64,000 bases of DNA from Chitinophagaceae bacterium (GTDB lineage: Bacteria; Bacteroidota; Bacteroidia; Chitinophagales; UBA10324). The notes beneath the pieces were generated by a model, which saw only the letters and a program-made list of their open reading frames with translations, ran no database searches and was not told the DNA's origin. Positions within the stretch are counted from its first letter, which is position 1, and each line of letters starts with the position of its first letter. Below are positions 8,964-18,790 of the stretch, piece after piece. The DNA is taken from the NCBI GenBank assembly GCA_016717285.1, contig JADKFU010000004.1, positions 310,001 through 374,000 on the forward strand, read 5' to 3'. A program made the position numbers and the translations under genes.

Positions 8964-9024
8964 GAACCGGCGAATGTAATTCGATTTGAAGAAAGTATCT
9001 TTGAACAACTCAGTATCAATCATC

Positions 9025-9642
9025 ATGTACGTACCTAAACTATACCGCAACACTAATTTTCCGGAAATAGAACAGTTCCTGCAAAAAAACAGCTTTGCCT
9101 CCTTAATCAGTGTGCATGAAGGTAAACCCTGGACGACACACATTCCACTCGAACTGCAAACGAATGAAAAGGATGAGCGGGTTTTGTGGGGACATTTATC
9201 ACGGGCTAATCCACAATGGAAAAGTTTCGAGGCACATCCGGATGTGCTTGCTGTTTTTATGGGGCCGCATACTTACATCTCTTCATCGTGGTACGATCAT
9301 GTAAATGTTCCAACGTGGAATTATATTGCGGTGCATGTTACCGGCAAAGTGAAAATAGTAGAAGGTGAACAATTGTATGAATCACTGAAACGACTGGTGA
9401 ATAAATATGAAGCTGTTTCAAAACAACCTGTGAGCATAGAAACGATGCCACAGGATTATGTGCGCAAAGAAATGAAAGGTGTGGTTGGATTGGAAATTTC
9501 TATAGATAAGATGGAAGGAAACTGGAAACTGAGCCAGAACCGTGATGATAAAAATTATGTGAACATTATTTCAGAACTTGAAAAACTGAATGAGCTGAAT
9601 GCGGGTTTAATTGCTGAAGCGATGAAAAAAATGCGGCCGTAA
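9025..9642 (+). CDS. PaiB-like FMN-binding split-barrel protein
   Basis: A 205-residue protein of the PaiB family (named after a Bacillus negative regulator), with a flavin-reductase-like split barrel. The start MYVPKLYRN is the family signature, and WGHLSRANPQWK and SSWYDHVNVPTWNYIAVHVTG are conserved cofactor/dimer segments. ATG at 9025 is chosen because the upstream in-frame start at 8986 would add 13 non-conserved residues. Whether it is a regulator or an enzyme is unresolved even for the family. Confidence 0.88.
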   Translation: MYVPKLYRNTNFPEIEQFLQKNSFASLISVHEGKPWTTHIPLELQTNEKDERVLWGHLSRANPQWKSFEAHPDVLAVFMGPHTYISSSWYDHVNVPTWNYIAVHVTGKVKIVEGEQLYESLKRLVNKYEAVSKQPVSIETMPQDYVRKEMKGVVGLEISIDKMEGNWKLSQNRDDKNYVNIISELEKLNELNAGLIAEAMKKMRP

Positions 9643-9678
9643 AATTTGATAGCTCAATAAATCAGGACTCAACGGGTC

Positions 9679-12240
9679 TTACATTCCGGGCCGATACATA
9701 TTTCGTTCGTCCATTGGATAACCTGAATAATGAGCATTGTTTTGTTTATCGGGAACAAAAGCACTGGAAGCATCTTTCTTGAACCAGTTTTTTACCATCA
9801 GGTAATCAATATAATAAATGAGTTTCACTGATAAGTTATTCGTGGCCGGTGCATCAAAGGTTGTCTCAAAATTCTGAACATAATCATCTACCAGCGAACT
9901 TTTTCCTTGCGCGTACTGGTAGATCGCATTTTTCCAAACAATATCAATTTCGCTGCCCGGTGCAAACCGCCAACGGTACACCATATCGACAGTGAATGCA
10001 TTGTAATTAATGTTATAATCCGCAGGATTGAATTGTTCAGACCATTCAGTATTCACCAGCATGCCTTCTTCATCAAGTTCCTTCACGCTGCTGTAGTCTG
10101 CAAACGACCAGTAATGCCGTACGTTAAGACTGATACCCATCGCATTGTTGAATACATAACTTCCGTTCAGCGAAAGTTCATTCGTGATGTTATTACGGAT
10201 TCCGAAAAGGATTTTACCTGCTTCATCATCAACGTAGCCTACATCATTGATCCAGCTATTGTGGAAATAATTAACTGCAAAGGAAAGGTGATCATTCAAC
10301 CTGAAACGTGGTGAGACATAAAAGTTGAACCGGTAGCGACCATCCTCTATAAACTTTCTGTAGTTGGTATTGAAACTGAAAGCAAATTTCTTTGTGTAGT
10401 CTGATTCAAACCAACCTCCGATGTTGTGATTGATGGGATAGGTATAAAATCTTCCGGGCGTTCTTGGTTCCCACCAGTCGTAGGTAATCACCGGCTCTGT
10501 GTAGAAAAAAATACCGCCTGCAAGGTAGTTCCGGAACTTCATCCACCATTCACCACCAATGGAGAAATTGTGAAACTCGTTTGGATTATAGAGCCTGACA
10601 TACGAGGTGTTCAAAGAAAAAGACATGCTGAGAAAAGGACCGAAAGGATCATAAATATTATAGTAGGCATCTGCTCCTTCTCCCCAGGTATTATTATTGG
10701 GAAGATAACCAAGATCATTCGGATCATACGTATCACTTTGAATATATTGCCAAAGCGTTCCTGTAAATTTTCCGCTTATTTTCCGGAGGTTCAGTCCTGT
10801 ATTAAATCCAGTCTCGGGATTTTTAAGACCGCCGTAATATTTTTGACTCACAGCAGCATTGGCATAAATTCCATACGATTGCTTTTTGTTGTTCACCTGA
10901 AATTCTCCGCCGGTTACGTTGGCATCGTAGTAAGATCCTTCGCGCATTACATTGGTATTGATGAAGGTAACATAGGAGTTGTTTTTTAATCCCTGGTCAA
11001 ATACCAGCACATTGTAATTGGTGAGTGGATCAGTAAGTACTTCTCTTTCAGAATTATTATCCGTATTGGTAATAACAGCATGCGTAGGTGTAGAAACAGC
11101 ATTGAAAAAACCGATGCCTAGATTGTTACCTGTACGGCCTGAAATCTTGGTGGCATTGATCAGTTGTGACTGCGCAGGATTTTCTGTGATTACTTCATTG
11201 TCGGCAGTTTCTCCATACACATCATAATATCCGATTGGTGTGCCGCCAACACGGCGTGAATAAAACAATCCGCCCTTATTGAAAAGCTCTGTTCCTTCCG
11301 TAAAGAATTGCCGCTTCTCATCAAAGTGTGTTTCAAACGGTGAAAGATTGAGCACCTGCGCATCTGATTGCACTTGTCCGAAATAAGGAACAAGCGTCAT
11401 GTCGAGCGTAAAGGCATCGTTGATTCCATATTTCAAATCAAGTCCGCCATTGAAGCCATAACTGTTTTCAGAAGGGTTAGCGCTTTTATCATTATAGTTT
11501 TCATAGTACGCTGCAACGTAAGGATACAATGCCAAACGTATGGGAGGCTTGATATTTTTTATACCGTTTAACATGCCGGCCTGGTTTAAAAACCCATTCA
11601 CCTCCGGATCAATTTCACTCCAGAATGATTTTTCGCGGCTGTGAGTAATGAACCGTCCGAAGTTGATACGCCAGGTCTGTTCAGCATCTCCCGGGAATCG
11701 CAAAGCGGAATATGGAATGCGGAATTCCGCCGTCCATTTTTGATCGGTTACTTTCACCTTGCAGCTCCAGACAGCATCCCAGCTAAAGTCTTCTCCCAAC
11801 ACAGAATACTTGGCGTCATTCTCAACACCTGATGCAGTGATGATCATGCCAACGCCATTCAGTCCGTCGCGATAGCAATCGATAAACACACCAAACCAGT
11901 CGGCTACATTGATGTTATCGCGGTCGGAAAGTTCAGTATTGATGGGCTTGCCGGAAGTATCATACATCACGGCTCCAACGTAAATAGCAACATCATCATA
12001 CAGTATTTTGACTTCTGTTTTTTGCACAGCCGGTTGTCCTGGCGCAGGTTCCAGTTGTATAAACTCATTTGCAACAGGCGCATTGATCCATGGTACATCA
12101 TTCAAATCGCCATCAATCTGAACAGGCTGATCGATACGAACGGCCTGCAGTGATTTAGAAATTTTCGCAGGTGAATCCTGCGCCATAGCGGCGGTTAAAA
12201 TGAGAAAAAGGGGAATGAAAAGCAGGGTGCGGTAAAACAT
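9679..12240 (-). CDS. DUF5916 protein with CBM9-like domain
   Basis: Secreted or outer-membrane protein of 853 residues. The signal peptide MFYRTLLFIPLFLILTAAMA is followed by a carbohydrate-binding-module-9-like beta-sandwich (residues ~35-215: IDGDLNDVPW, YDDVAIYVGAVMYD, RIPYSALRFP). The remainder is rich in alternating aromatic and polar stretches consistent with an outer-membrane beta-barrel, and carries the DUF5916 hallmark DEKRQFFTEGTELFNKGGLFYSRR. ATG at 12240 is chosen because the 68 residues upstream in frame are unlike the family. No polysaccharide-utilisation partner (SusC/D) is adjacent. Function unknown; a role in glycan or peptide handling is speculation from the CBM9 fold. Confidence 0.87.
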   Translation of the reverse strand: MFYRTLLFIPLFLILTAAMAQDSPAKISKSLQAVRIDQPVQIDGDLNDVPWINAPVANEFIQLEPAPGQPAVQKTEVKILYDDVAIYVGAVMYDTSGKPINTELSDRDNINVADWFGVFIDCYRDGLNGVGMIITASGVENDAKYSVLGEDFSWDAVWSCKVKVTDQKWTAEFRIPYSALRFPGDAEQTWRINFGRFITHSREKSFWSEIDPEVNGFLNQAGMLNGIKNIKPPIRLALYPYVAAYYENYNDKSANPSENSYGFNGGLDLKYGINDAFTLDMTLVPYFGQVQSDAQVLNLSPFETHFDEKRQFFTEGTELFNKGGLFYSRRVGGTPIGYYDVYGETADNEVITENPAQSQLINATKISGRTGNNLGIGFFNAVSTPTHAVITNTDNNSEREVLTDPLTNYNVLVFDQGLKNNSYVTFINTNVMREGSYYDANVTGGEFQVNNKKQSYGIYANAAVSQKYYGGLKNPETGFNTGLNLRKISGKFTGTLWQYIQSDTYDPNDLGYLPNNNTWGEGADAYYNIYDPFGPFLSMSFSLNTSYVRLYNPNEFHNFSIGGEWWMKFRNYLAGGIFFYTEPVITYDWWEPRTPGRFYTYPINHNIGGWFESDYTKKFAFSFNTNYRKFIEDGRYRFNFYVSPRFRLNDHLSFAVNYFHNSWINDVGYVDDEAGKILFGIRNNITNELSLNGSYVFNNAMGISLNVRHYWSFADYSSVKELDEEGMLVNTEWSEQFNPADYNINYNAFTVDMVYRWRFAPGSEIDIVWKNAIYQYAQGKSSLVDDYVQNFETTFDAPATNNLSVKLIYYIDYLMVKNWFKKDASSAFVPDKQNNAHYSGYPMDERNMYRPGM

Positions 12241-12516
12241 TGGCCAGTAACGGGCGAATGTATCACTTATGGTGTTGAAAGCTTCTTTTATTATACATAA
12301 TACCGAAGGTTTCTGATCAAACAGAAAATTCATTCGACAAAAAATGTTGCTATAAAAGATGCCGGTTTTTGTATGTCCATTTTTATGGCACTTATTTACA
12401 ATGATCTCTATTATGAAATCAAAAATAGTACAAGAAATTAGCATTGGATATTGAACCTAAAGTAAAATATAAGGTTTACGATAGCGTCTTAATTAACAAA
12501 ACAAAAATTAAATCGC

Positions 12517-13425
12517 ATGCGTAAAACGTATTTAATTACCGGTGCTTCCGGTAACATTGGAAAAGTATTGGCTGAACAACTGTTGTCGGCCAGTCAAAAA
12601 GTAACAGTGATTGCCCGCAATCCTGAAAAGCTGAATGAACTGGCAGCGAAAGGTGCCAGCATGATAACAGGTGATGTAACTAATGCTGAATTCATGACCA
12701 GTGTTTTAACGGGTGTCGATGCAGCATTTCTGATGGTGCCTCCGAACCTTGCTGCCGCTGATCAGTCTTTGTACAGCAGTCAGGTAAGGGAATCCTACAT
12801 TGCTGCAGTAAAGAACAGCGGAGTTAAAAACGTTGTACTGCTCAGTAGTGTGGGCGCCCATGATGAAGATACAACCAGCATCATTGAAGGTCTTATGAAA
12901 ATGGAAAAAGCATTTGAACAGATGGACGGCGTGAATGTACTTGTCCTTCGCCCTGCTTATTTTATGGAAAACCTTTACTGGCAGATAGGTACTATTCAAC
13001 AGATGGGAATCATGGGTTCACCGGTTCGGGGCGATTTAATGATGCCGATGATCGCAACAGTTGACATTGGTGCTTATGCTGCTAAGAGACTGCTGTCAAT
13101 GGATTTTGCAGGAAAATCTCATCAATACCTGCTGGGCAGCAGGGATGTTTCTTACAATGAAGTGGCCAGAATCCTGGGAAAAGCTATTGGAAAACCTGAT
13201 CTGGCGTATGTAGCGTTCCCTTATGATCAGGCTGAACAAGCCATGAGTCAGATGATGAGTGCTGATGCAGCGAAAAGAATGGTGCAAATGGCAAAGGACC
13301 TCAGCGAAGGAGATATGTTGAATCATCAACTGCGTGATGCAACGAGTACCACACCCACTACCATTGAAGAATTTGCGCAATGGTTTGCAGGTGCTTACAA
13401 AGGTGCTGCAAGTGTAACAGCGTAG
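12517..13425 (+). CDS. NmrA-like NAD(P)-binding protein
   Basis: Atypical SDR of 302 residues resembling NmrA/azoreductase-type proteins. The dinucleotide loop GASGNIG is at residues 9-15, followed by VIARNPEKL, which selects for NADP-like binding. VLRPAYFMEN at ~147-156 is the usual mid-protein NmrA motif. There is no YxxxK pair in the standard position, consistent with a redox sensor or quinone-type reductase rather than a classical SDR. A strong terminator follows at 13451-13480. Confidence 0.85.
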   Translation: MRKTYLITGASGNIGKVLAEQLLSASQKVTVIARNPEKLNELAAKGASMITGDVTNAEFMTSVLTGVDAAFLMVPPNLAAADQSLYSSQVRESYIAAVKNSGVKNVVLLSSVGAHDEDTTSIIEGLMKMEKAFEQMDGVNVLVLRPAYFMENLYWQIGTIQQMGIMGSPVRGDLMMPMIATVDIGAYAAKRLLSMDFAGKSHQYLLGSRDVSYNEVARILGKAIGKPDLAYVAFPYDQAEQAMSQMMSADAAKRMVQMAKDLSEGDMLNHQLRDATSTTPTTIEEFAQWFAGAYKGAASVTA

Positions 13426-13450
13426 CATAAATGCATTTGATAAATAGTAA

Positions 13451-13480
13451 GGCGGAAGCACCAGCTTCCGTCTTTTTATT
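13451..13480 (+). terminator. Intrinsic terminator after the NmrA-like gene
   Basis: GGCGGAAGC (13451-13459) pairs with GCTTCCGTC (13464-13472) around an ACCA loop, followed by TTTTTATTTT. It lies 25 bases after the stop codon at 13425 on the same strand. Confidence 0.85.
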
Positions 13481-13625
13481 TTGATAACAATACCATTAAA
13501 TGATAGCGAATAAAGATCACACAATAAAACATCCTTATACCTGGAATCTATTTAAACAGAAGCCCTGTGATAGGACTGTCCCAACACAATTGCGCAAATA
13601 ATTCACAGTAAGAAATTATTTTCTA

Positions 13626-13709
13626 TCAATAACTTTTCGACCACTCAAATCCGGGTGATGGTAAATAGCGATTGTCACCCTTTTGATAGCGTGCAATAAG
13701 TTCTTCCAT
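13626..13709 (-). CDS. Possible 27-residue small ORF
   Basis: In the otherwise empty 13481-13734 spacer the minus strand encodes MEELIARYQKGDNRYLP followed by SPGFEWSKSY and a TGA stop. It has a normal ATG and ordinary amino-acid composition, unlike random AT-rich frames. It could be a real microprotein, the tail of a lost gene or chance. It has no recognised family, and it lies downstream of the TonB receptor gene on the same strand. Confidence 0.22.
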   Translation of the reverse strand: MEELIARYQKGDNRYLPSPGFEWSKSY

Positions 13710-13734
13710 ATTCTAAAATGCAGGATTCTTTGTT

Positions 13735-16146
13735 TCAAATATCTGCCCTTAGCTGTAATGCTATGGAGCGCATCGATTCAATCTTCACCGGCCGCAAAGA
13801 ATATTCAAGGTTAAAAATGTTATTAGCCACAATGGCAATGTGATAATTTTTTTTGATAACATAACTGAGACGCATATCCGTAACCCAGGTGCCGTTGCTG
13901 TGAACTTCACGGTAGTTGGTAATGCCTGTTGGTAAAAATCCGGGGCGATCGAGGTCATAAAAAGTCTGATCTATGTTTTGCATGAAGCTGTAATAGCGTT
14001 CGCTGGCACCGAAAGCAAATGATTTCCAGGAAACTTCCGCGTCAATCTTAGCTATGTGCTGAAAGCGGTATTTCAAAATGTAGTTGGTGGTATCGGAACT
14101 GGTGGAAATATAACTCAACGGTTTGGGTATAAATCCTTCTGAAGGGTTATCTACCGCATATTCAAAATGTGGTTCTACTGACTGTGGCAAAGTGTAAGTA
14201 TATCCGGCGATCACAGTGAGCCCGACAGTGGAAGAAAGCTGACCGTCACCTGTTAAAGACAAATCAATACCTCTCACTCTTGTATGACCTGTGTTCACAA
14301 ACTTAAATCCTGCTTTCCCGGGTTCCCACAATGCATAGTTGTACTCAATCGTGTTAAAGTATTCCTGCCAGAAAGTTGCAAGATCAATGAAGCCCATGAA
14401 TTTCGCAATCCTGAATCCCTGTTTGATACCAACTTCTGCATTCCAGCTTGTTTCAGGTTGAAGATCGGGATTGGGAAATACAGTAATGCCACCTACAGAA
14501 GTGCTGATGTATTTTTCCGTGATGGTGGGATAACGGTAACCTTGTCCATAGGAGAAGCGGAGAAAAGAGCTTTTCGCCAAATGTAAATTGGCACCTAAAC
14601 GTATAATAGGCTTCACTGTATTCTCTGTCGCATTAATCTGAAAGTATTCTCCGCGAAAACCGAGTGAGAGATTTAACACATCCCAGAATTTTTTGTCAAG
14701 CTGCATGAACAATGCATAATTCTGCAAGTGATTGTCAGCCTTTCCGCTGCTGGAATAAAGTGCTGCATGCACGAAATTCTGGTTGGTTACAAACCCGGCT
14801 GTGACATGCAACATACCAACATCAGTGAGTTCTTTTGAAGCTGTGTATTCGAAGTAATAATTTTCTGACTTTGTAGATTGCGAGTTGGAATTATCGGTAT
14901 CGGTAAAATAGAGTCTCGATTTCAGTTGATGATGTAATCCTGATGGAGTGAAGTAAGTGATGTACGGATCAAGATAAAATTGCCAGGAATCTGATATGGT
15001 CATGGTGGATGGAAAAGCGCGGTAAATTTTTGCACTGTCGTCGCCCCACACCAATGAAAAATTGGAATGTTCCAGCATGGCATTGCCATTGATACCCATC
15101 GAAAGTCCGTCAACATTTGCAGGACGGTAACGAAAATTAAAATTGAAACGTCCGGAACGGTCGCCGATGTCGCTGTTGCTTAAACTGTCCTGTGAAAAAG
15201 GCAATGTTGGGTCAACCACAGGCGGACCGATGTAGTTGTGATCATATAAAATCTGACCGCCGAGAATTACATCAAACAGTTTTGTTTTCATCGCATGGTT
15301 GATGTTCAAACCCGAAAAATTCGCGGCACCAGTCCACCACTTCGCAGCGCCATTGGAAGGTGCGCTATAAAATCCTGTGTACAGGCGGATTTTTGTTTCG
15401 TGAGGTTGCGTTGGATAAGAGGTGAGAAAGTTGATGGTGCCACTGAGTGCGGAAGAACCATACAATACAGATGCAGCGCCTTTGATCACTTCCACCTGGT
15501 TCAGGTTTTCGATGGGAATAAAACTCCAGTTGGTTCTGCCGGCATCGCCGGTAAGAATGGGAATGCCATCAATCATAGAAAGTACGCGTGTTCCTACTCC
15601 AAAAGCAAAACCACTGCCGCCACGGATTTGTGGTTCTTCATCCAGAATATTTAATCCGGGAACTTGTTCGAGTGCCTGCGTAATATTGGTCGTGTTTCTC
15701 GATTCAATGATTTTGGGTTTCAGCAGTTCCATGGAAACTGTGATATCTTCCAATCGTTGCTCGTACTTACCTGCTGATACCACAATGTTGTCGAGCACTT
15801 TTGATTCCATCTTTAACAGGATGTTATACTCGCTGGTTTTTCCGGCTTCCATTACTACCGTGAAAGTATCGCTGACATAACCGAGGTAGGAGCAAACCAA
15901 TGTCTGGTTGCCGGACGTAAGCAGCAAGGTGAATTTACCTTCATTATCTGATGCGGTGCCGATTGCTTTTGATGAAAGCAAAAAGATGTTGGCACCTATC
16001 ACTGCATCACGCGATTGTTCATCCAGCACCAGTCCTTTCAAAGTGCCGGAAGACTGACTGAAAGAAAAGGAAGGGATTAATATACAGGATGCTATCGCTA
16101 CAATTTTGACGATAGCAGTAATAGATAATAAAAAGGTGCGTGTCAT
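13735..16146 (-). CDS. TonB-dependent outer-membrane receptor
   Basis: Outer-membrane active transporter of 803 residues. Order: signal peptide (1-30), carboxypeptidase-regulatory-like beta-sandwich (~34-118: GTLKGLVLDEQSRDAVIGAN), plug (~119-250: DNIVVSAGKYEQRLEDITVSM, IRGGSGFAFGVGTRVLSMIDG, VEVIKGAASVLYGSSALSGTIN), then a 22-strand-type barrel. The barrel ends in QLRADI. The domain set is that of siderophore, vitamin or metal receptors (CirA/BtuB type) rather than SusC, which is longer and paired with SusD. It follows the T9SS protein gene by six bases and is probably cotranscribed with it. Confidence 0.93.
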   Translation of the reverse strand: MTRTFLLSITAIVKIVAIASCILIPSFSFSQSSGTLKGLVLDEQSRDAVIGANIFLLSSKAIGTASDNEGKFTLLLTSGNQTLVCSYLGYVSDTFTVVMEAGKTSEYNILLKMESKVLDNIVVSAGKYEQRLEDITVSMELLKPKIIESRNTTNITQALEQVPGLNILDEEPQIRGGSGFAFGVGTRVLSMIDGIPILTGDAGRTNWSFIPIENLNQVEVIKGAASVLYGSSALSGTINFLTSYPTQPHETKIRLYTGFYSAPSNGAAKWWTGAANFSGLNINHAMKTKLFDVILGGQILYDHNYIGPPVVDPTLPFSQDSLSNSDIGDRSGRFNFNFRYRPANVDGLSMGINGNAMLEHSNFSLVWGDDSAKIYRAFPSTMTISDSWQFYLDPYITYFTPSGLHHQLKSRLYFTDTDNSNSQSTKSENYYFEYTASKELTDVGMLHVTAGFVTNQNFVHAALYSSSGKADNHLQNYALFMQLDKKFWDVLNLSLGFRGEYFQINATENTVKPIIRLGANLHLAKSSFLRFSYGQGYRYPTITEKYISTSVGGITVFPNPDLQPETSWNAEVGIKQGFRIAKFMGFIDLATFWQEYFNTIEYNYALWEPGKAGFKFVNTGHTRVRGIDLSLTGDGQLSSTVGLTVIAGYTYTLPQSVEPHFEYAVDNPSEGFIPKPLSYISTSSDTTNYILKYRFQHIAKIDAEVSWKSFAFGASERYYSFMQNIDQTFYDLDRPGFLPTGITNYREVHSNGTWVTDMRLSYVIKKNYHIAIVANNIFNLEYSLRPVKIESMRSIALQLRADI

Positions 16147-16152
16147 GCAGAA

Positions 16153-17067
16153 TTATTGTTGCACGATTATTTTCTTACTCAACTGGATGGAACCGTCATC
16201 ACCAATTACTATACAGGAATACATGCCATTGCTTAAATGTTGAAGTGTGAAATGTTCAGATTCATTTTCTACCGGCAAAGATGCCTGCAATGCACCGATC
16301 GTATTATACAATAGTAATTTTGATTTTAAATGTTTGGGATTAGAAAGCAGTATTTCGTTTGTTACCATTGTATTGATCAGTTGCATGCCTGAATTGCTTT
16401 GCACTTCATGAATGCCTGTGGTGAAGAGCAATGAAACATCGTCTACGAACAACGTGCTTCCCGGAATTGCGTCGTATCCGTTGCCTGACGAAATGAGCCA
16501 CCTGGAAAGGTCTGGTGTTTCAGAAGAAAAATATTTCACCGGAGCAGAGAAGCGGGTATAGTTGGAAATGGTGGCTCCGATTTTTAAAAGTGCAATACCG
16601 ATCGTATCGCCATTCGGGGCAAAAAGGCTGAATTCAATAAAGGTGGAATCGCCGCCGACCGGTGCGTATTTAAACCAGCCGGAGATGCTGTCCGGACGTT
16701 CATGATAGGTAATGCCCCCTACGTTACCATAAGGAGGAATGGTAATCAGGTTACCGGTAGTTATAATACCGTTTGCAGTATCAACAATAGTCCCAATATT
16801 TACATAATAAGAAACCAGCTTCACTGCATAGCTTCCTGAATGAGCGTCCTCTGTGCGTTGACAAGTGAGGATATTAATGATCGCAGTACTTGAATCAAGA
16901 TTGTCCCAACTGTTGGGTATAAAAAAATTGCCGAAGAAATTTACTGCTGTCCAGTCCTCAAAACCCGCATTGGGTGTTGCGTTTTGAGCGTTGGAGGAAA
17001 CCGGAGCAAAGACAGTGACTAAATAAATCAAAGTGCACAGAAACAGGTGAGGTAATTGTTTACGCAT
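16153..17067 (-). CDS. Secreted T9SS cargo protein, operon partner of the TonB receptor
   Basis: A 304-residue exported protein. ATG at 17067 gives MRKQLPHLFL and a clear signal peptide ending SSNAQ; an in-frame TTG at 17088 is less likely. The body starts NAGFEDWTAVNFFGNFFIPNSW, resembling the beta-sandwich, PCMD-like modules of Bacteroidota surface proteins. The last ~75 residues (LSNPKHLKSKLLLYNTIGAL to LSKKIIVQQ) form a type IX sorting domain, so it should cross the outer membrane and be anchored or released. The six-base gap to the TonB receptor suggests a surface substrate-binding partner; the ligand is unknown. Confidence 0.8.
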   Translation of the reverse strand: MRKQLPHLFLCTLIYLVTVFAPVSSNAQNATPNAGFEDWTAVNFFGNFFIPNSWDNLDSSTAIINILTCQRTEDAHSGSYAVKLVSYYVNIGTIVDTANGIITTGNLITIPPYGNVGGITYHERPDSISGWFKYAPVGGDSTFIEFSLFAPNGDTIGIALLKIGATISNYTRFSAPVKYFSSETPDLSRWLISSGNGYDAIPGSTLFVDDVSLLFTTGIHEVQSNSGMQLINTMVTNEILLSNPKHLKSKLLLYNTIGALQASLPVENESEHFTLQHLSNGMYSCIVIGDDGSIQLSKKIIVQQ

Positions 17068-17205
17068 AGCGTTGTATTTGGTGAGCAAATCTAAGAAAAA
17101 TGATGAAGGAATATGGGAAAGCAGGTTTGGGAAGTGTGATGAGGACTAGATAGCATTAAGGAGGTAAATGCCATTATACGTAGCTCCAGATGTTTCGTGC
17201 AGATT

Positions 17206-18645
17206 TTATTGCTTATTCAACAATTGTACTTTTTCTTTCAACACAGCAAGCAACAGATCAATCGTTGACAAATGCGTTCTGAAAGAAACGATGGCGGCAC
17301 GGAGCGTAAATTTTCCATCGAGAATGGTAGACGAAATAAATACACGACCGTCTTTCTGTACTGCTTCTACCAGTTGCTTGTTAAAGGCATCGGCATCACC
17401 TGTTTCCGGAATATACCGATAGGTGACTACTGACAACTGTGGCGCTGCTCCCACTTCAAACCCAAGTTTTTGAACTTCTTCATAAAAATATTTTGCAAGG
17501 AGCAGCTTCTCTTCGAGACACGCACGGAAAGGTTTTAGTCCCAGTAATTTTAAAGGCAACCAGAGTCTTAACCCACGGAAATGTTTGGTGAGTTCAGGCG
17601 ATACATCAGCAGGCGATACTTCTTCAGTGGCCTGCAAGGTATCCTGCATGTAGTTGGCAAAATAAAAGTGAGACGCATTCAGTTGCCTGGGATCCTTTGC
17701 CAGCAATACACCAGATCCATAGGGTAGAAACAATGACTTATGCGGATCAATCACCAATGTATCTGATTGCTCAATGCCTTTTAGTTTTTCTTTTCCTTCA
17801 GCAGTGAGCATAAAAAATCCACCGTATGCGCCATCGATGTGGTACCACAGTTCATGCTTCTTTGCTATGTTTCCGATATCATCCAGCGGATCAATAGCGC
17901 CGGTATCTGTTGTGCCGGCAGAAGCGACCACTAAAAATGGAAGCAGTCGGTTAGTTTTGTCAAGCACAATCATTCTTTCCAGATCATCTGCTTTCATCCG
18001 GTAGCGCTCATCTAATGGCACATGCCGGATAATGCATTCTTTAAGACCTGCTATACGGATGGCTTTTTCAATGGAGTGATGTACCTGAGAAGTAATGTAA
18101 ATAACAGCCTTTTCAAAGTCACGTGCTTTGATCATGGAAGCGTCACGCGCACATACAATACCCATCAGGTTTGCTATACTTCCGCCTGATGTAAGATTAC
18201 CGATAGCATTTTGAGGGTAACCCATCAGCCCGCTCATCCATTGTATGAGCAAGTTTTCCATTCTCACGGCACCTGGTGAAGCGAAGTAAACACCGGCATA
18301 GCGGTTGAATACATCAGCCAGATAGTCACCTAATGCAGCATAGTAAATACCACCTCCGGGAATATAACCCAGATGACCACCGGAAGCAGGATTGAGCCCT
18401 GTATGATCAACCTGACTTTTAAGGATAGCAAGCGCCAATTCAATATCGATGGGCTCTTCACTTACAGGAAATGAAAGCAGGCCTGCACCATTTTCATCAT
18501 TGACTTCGAACGCTTTTAGTGTTTCAATATGGTTGATGAAGTTCTCCGAATAATCAATCACTTTTTTTCTTACGACATCACGCTTACCGGCTACAGGTTC
18601 CAGTAACCGTGAAATTTTTTCCAGCGCTTCAAGTTGTGATATCAT
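17206..18645 (-). CDS. PLP-dependent amino-acid decarboxylase
   Basis: Fold-type I pyridoxal-phosphate enzyme of 479 residues in the group II decarboxylase family (aromatic-L-amino-acid, glutamate and related decarboxylases). The cofactor-stacking HH pair is at 189-190, the PLP-pyridine aspartate is Asp271 in YHIDGAYGG, and the Schiff-base lysine is Lys303 in IDPHKSLFLPYG. ASAGTTDTGAIDP (241-253) is also conserved. The overall look is closest to aromatic-amino-acid decarboxylases, but the substrate is not fixed by these motifs. It lies downstream of the epimerase gene on the same strand with a repeat-filled 145-bp gap. Confidence 0.9.
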   Translation of the reverse strand: MISQLEALEKISRLLEPVAGKRDVVRKKVIDYSENFINHIETLKAFEVNDENGAGLLSFPVSEEPIDIELALAILKSQVDHTGLNPASGGHLGYIPGGGIYYAALGDYLADVFNRYAGVYFASPGAVRMENLLIQWMSGLMGYPQNAIGNLTSGGSIANLMGIVCARDASMIKARDFEKAVIYITSQVHHSIEKAIRIAGLKECIIRHVPLDERYRMKADDLERMIVLDKTNRLLPFLVVASAGTTDTGAIDPLDDIGNIAKKHELWYHIDGAYGGFFMLTAEGKEKLKGIEQSDTLVIDPHKSLFLPYGSGVLLAKDPRQLNASHFYFANYMQDTLQATEEVSPADVSPELTKHFRGLRLWLPLKLLGLKPFRACLEEKLLLAKYFYEEVQKLGFEVGAAPQLSVVTYRYIPETGDADAFNKQLVEAVQKDGRVFISSTILDGKFTLRAAIVSFRTHLSTIDLLLAVLKEKVQLLNKQ

Positions 18646-18785
18646 AAAAAGTCGTTAGTCCAGTGTCGTCAGTCCTTAGTCATTGCCATTCTTAATTGGT
18701 CATTGATAATTAGTCATTGGTGATTGGTCATTCGTCATTTTTTCATTGGCACCTTACAGCATTGGCACATTGGCACATTCTTCAT
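18646..18785. repeat. Three-part low-complexity repeat (copy B)
   Basis: On the minus strand this spacer reads GTGCCAATG words (18785-18745), then GACCAAT and CACCAATGAC words (18740-18690), then GACTAAGGACTGACGAC and GGACTAACGAC words (18680-18648). The order and vocabulary match copy A at 1561-1700, which reads the same way on the plus strand. It fills the gap between the epimerase stop and the decarboxylase start. Confidence 0.55.
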
Positions 18786-18790
18786 GCTGA

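Noticed and set aside
18646..18785. CRISPR-like array
   Set aside because: The repeated words are 7-10 bases long, degenerate and without unique spacers; no cas gene is near.
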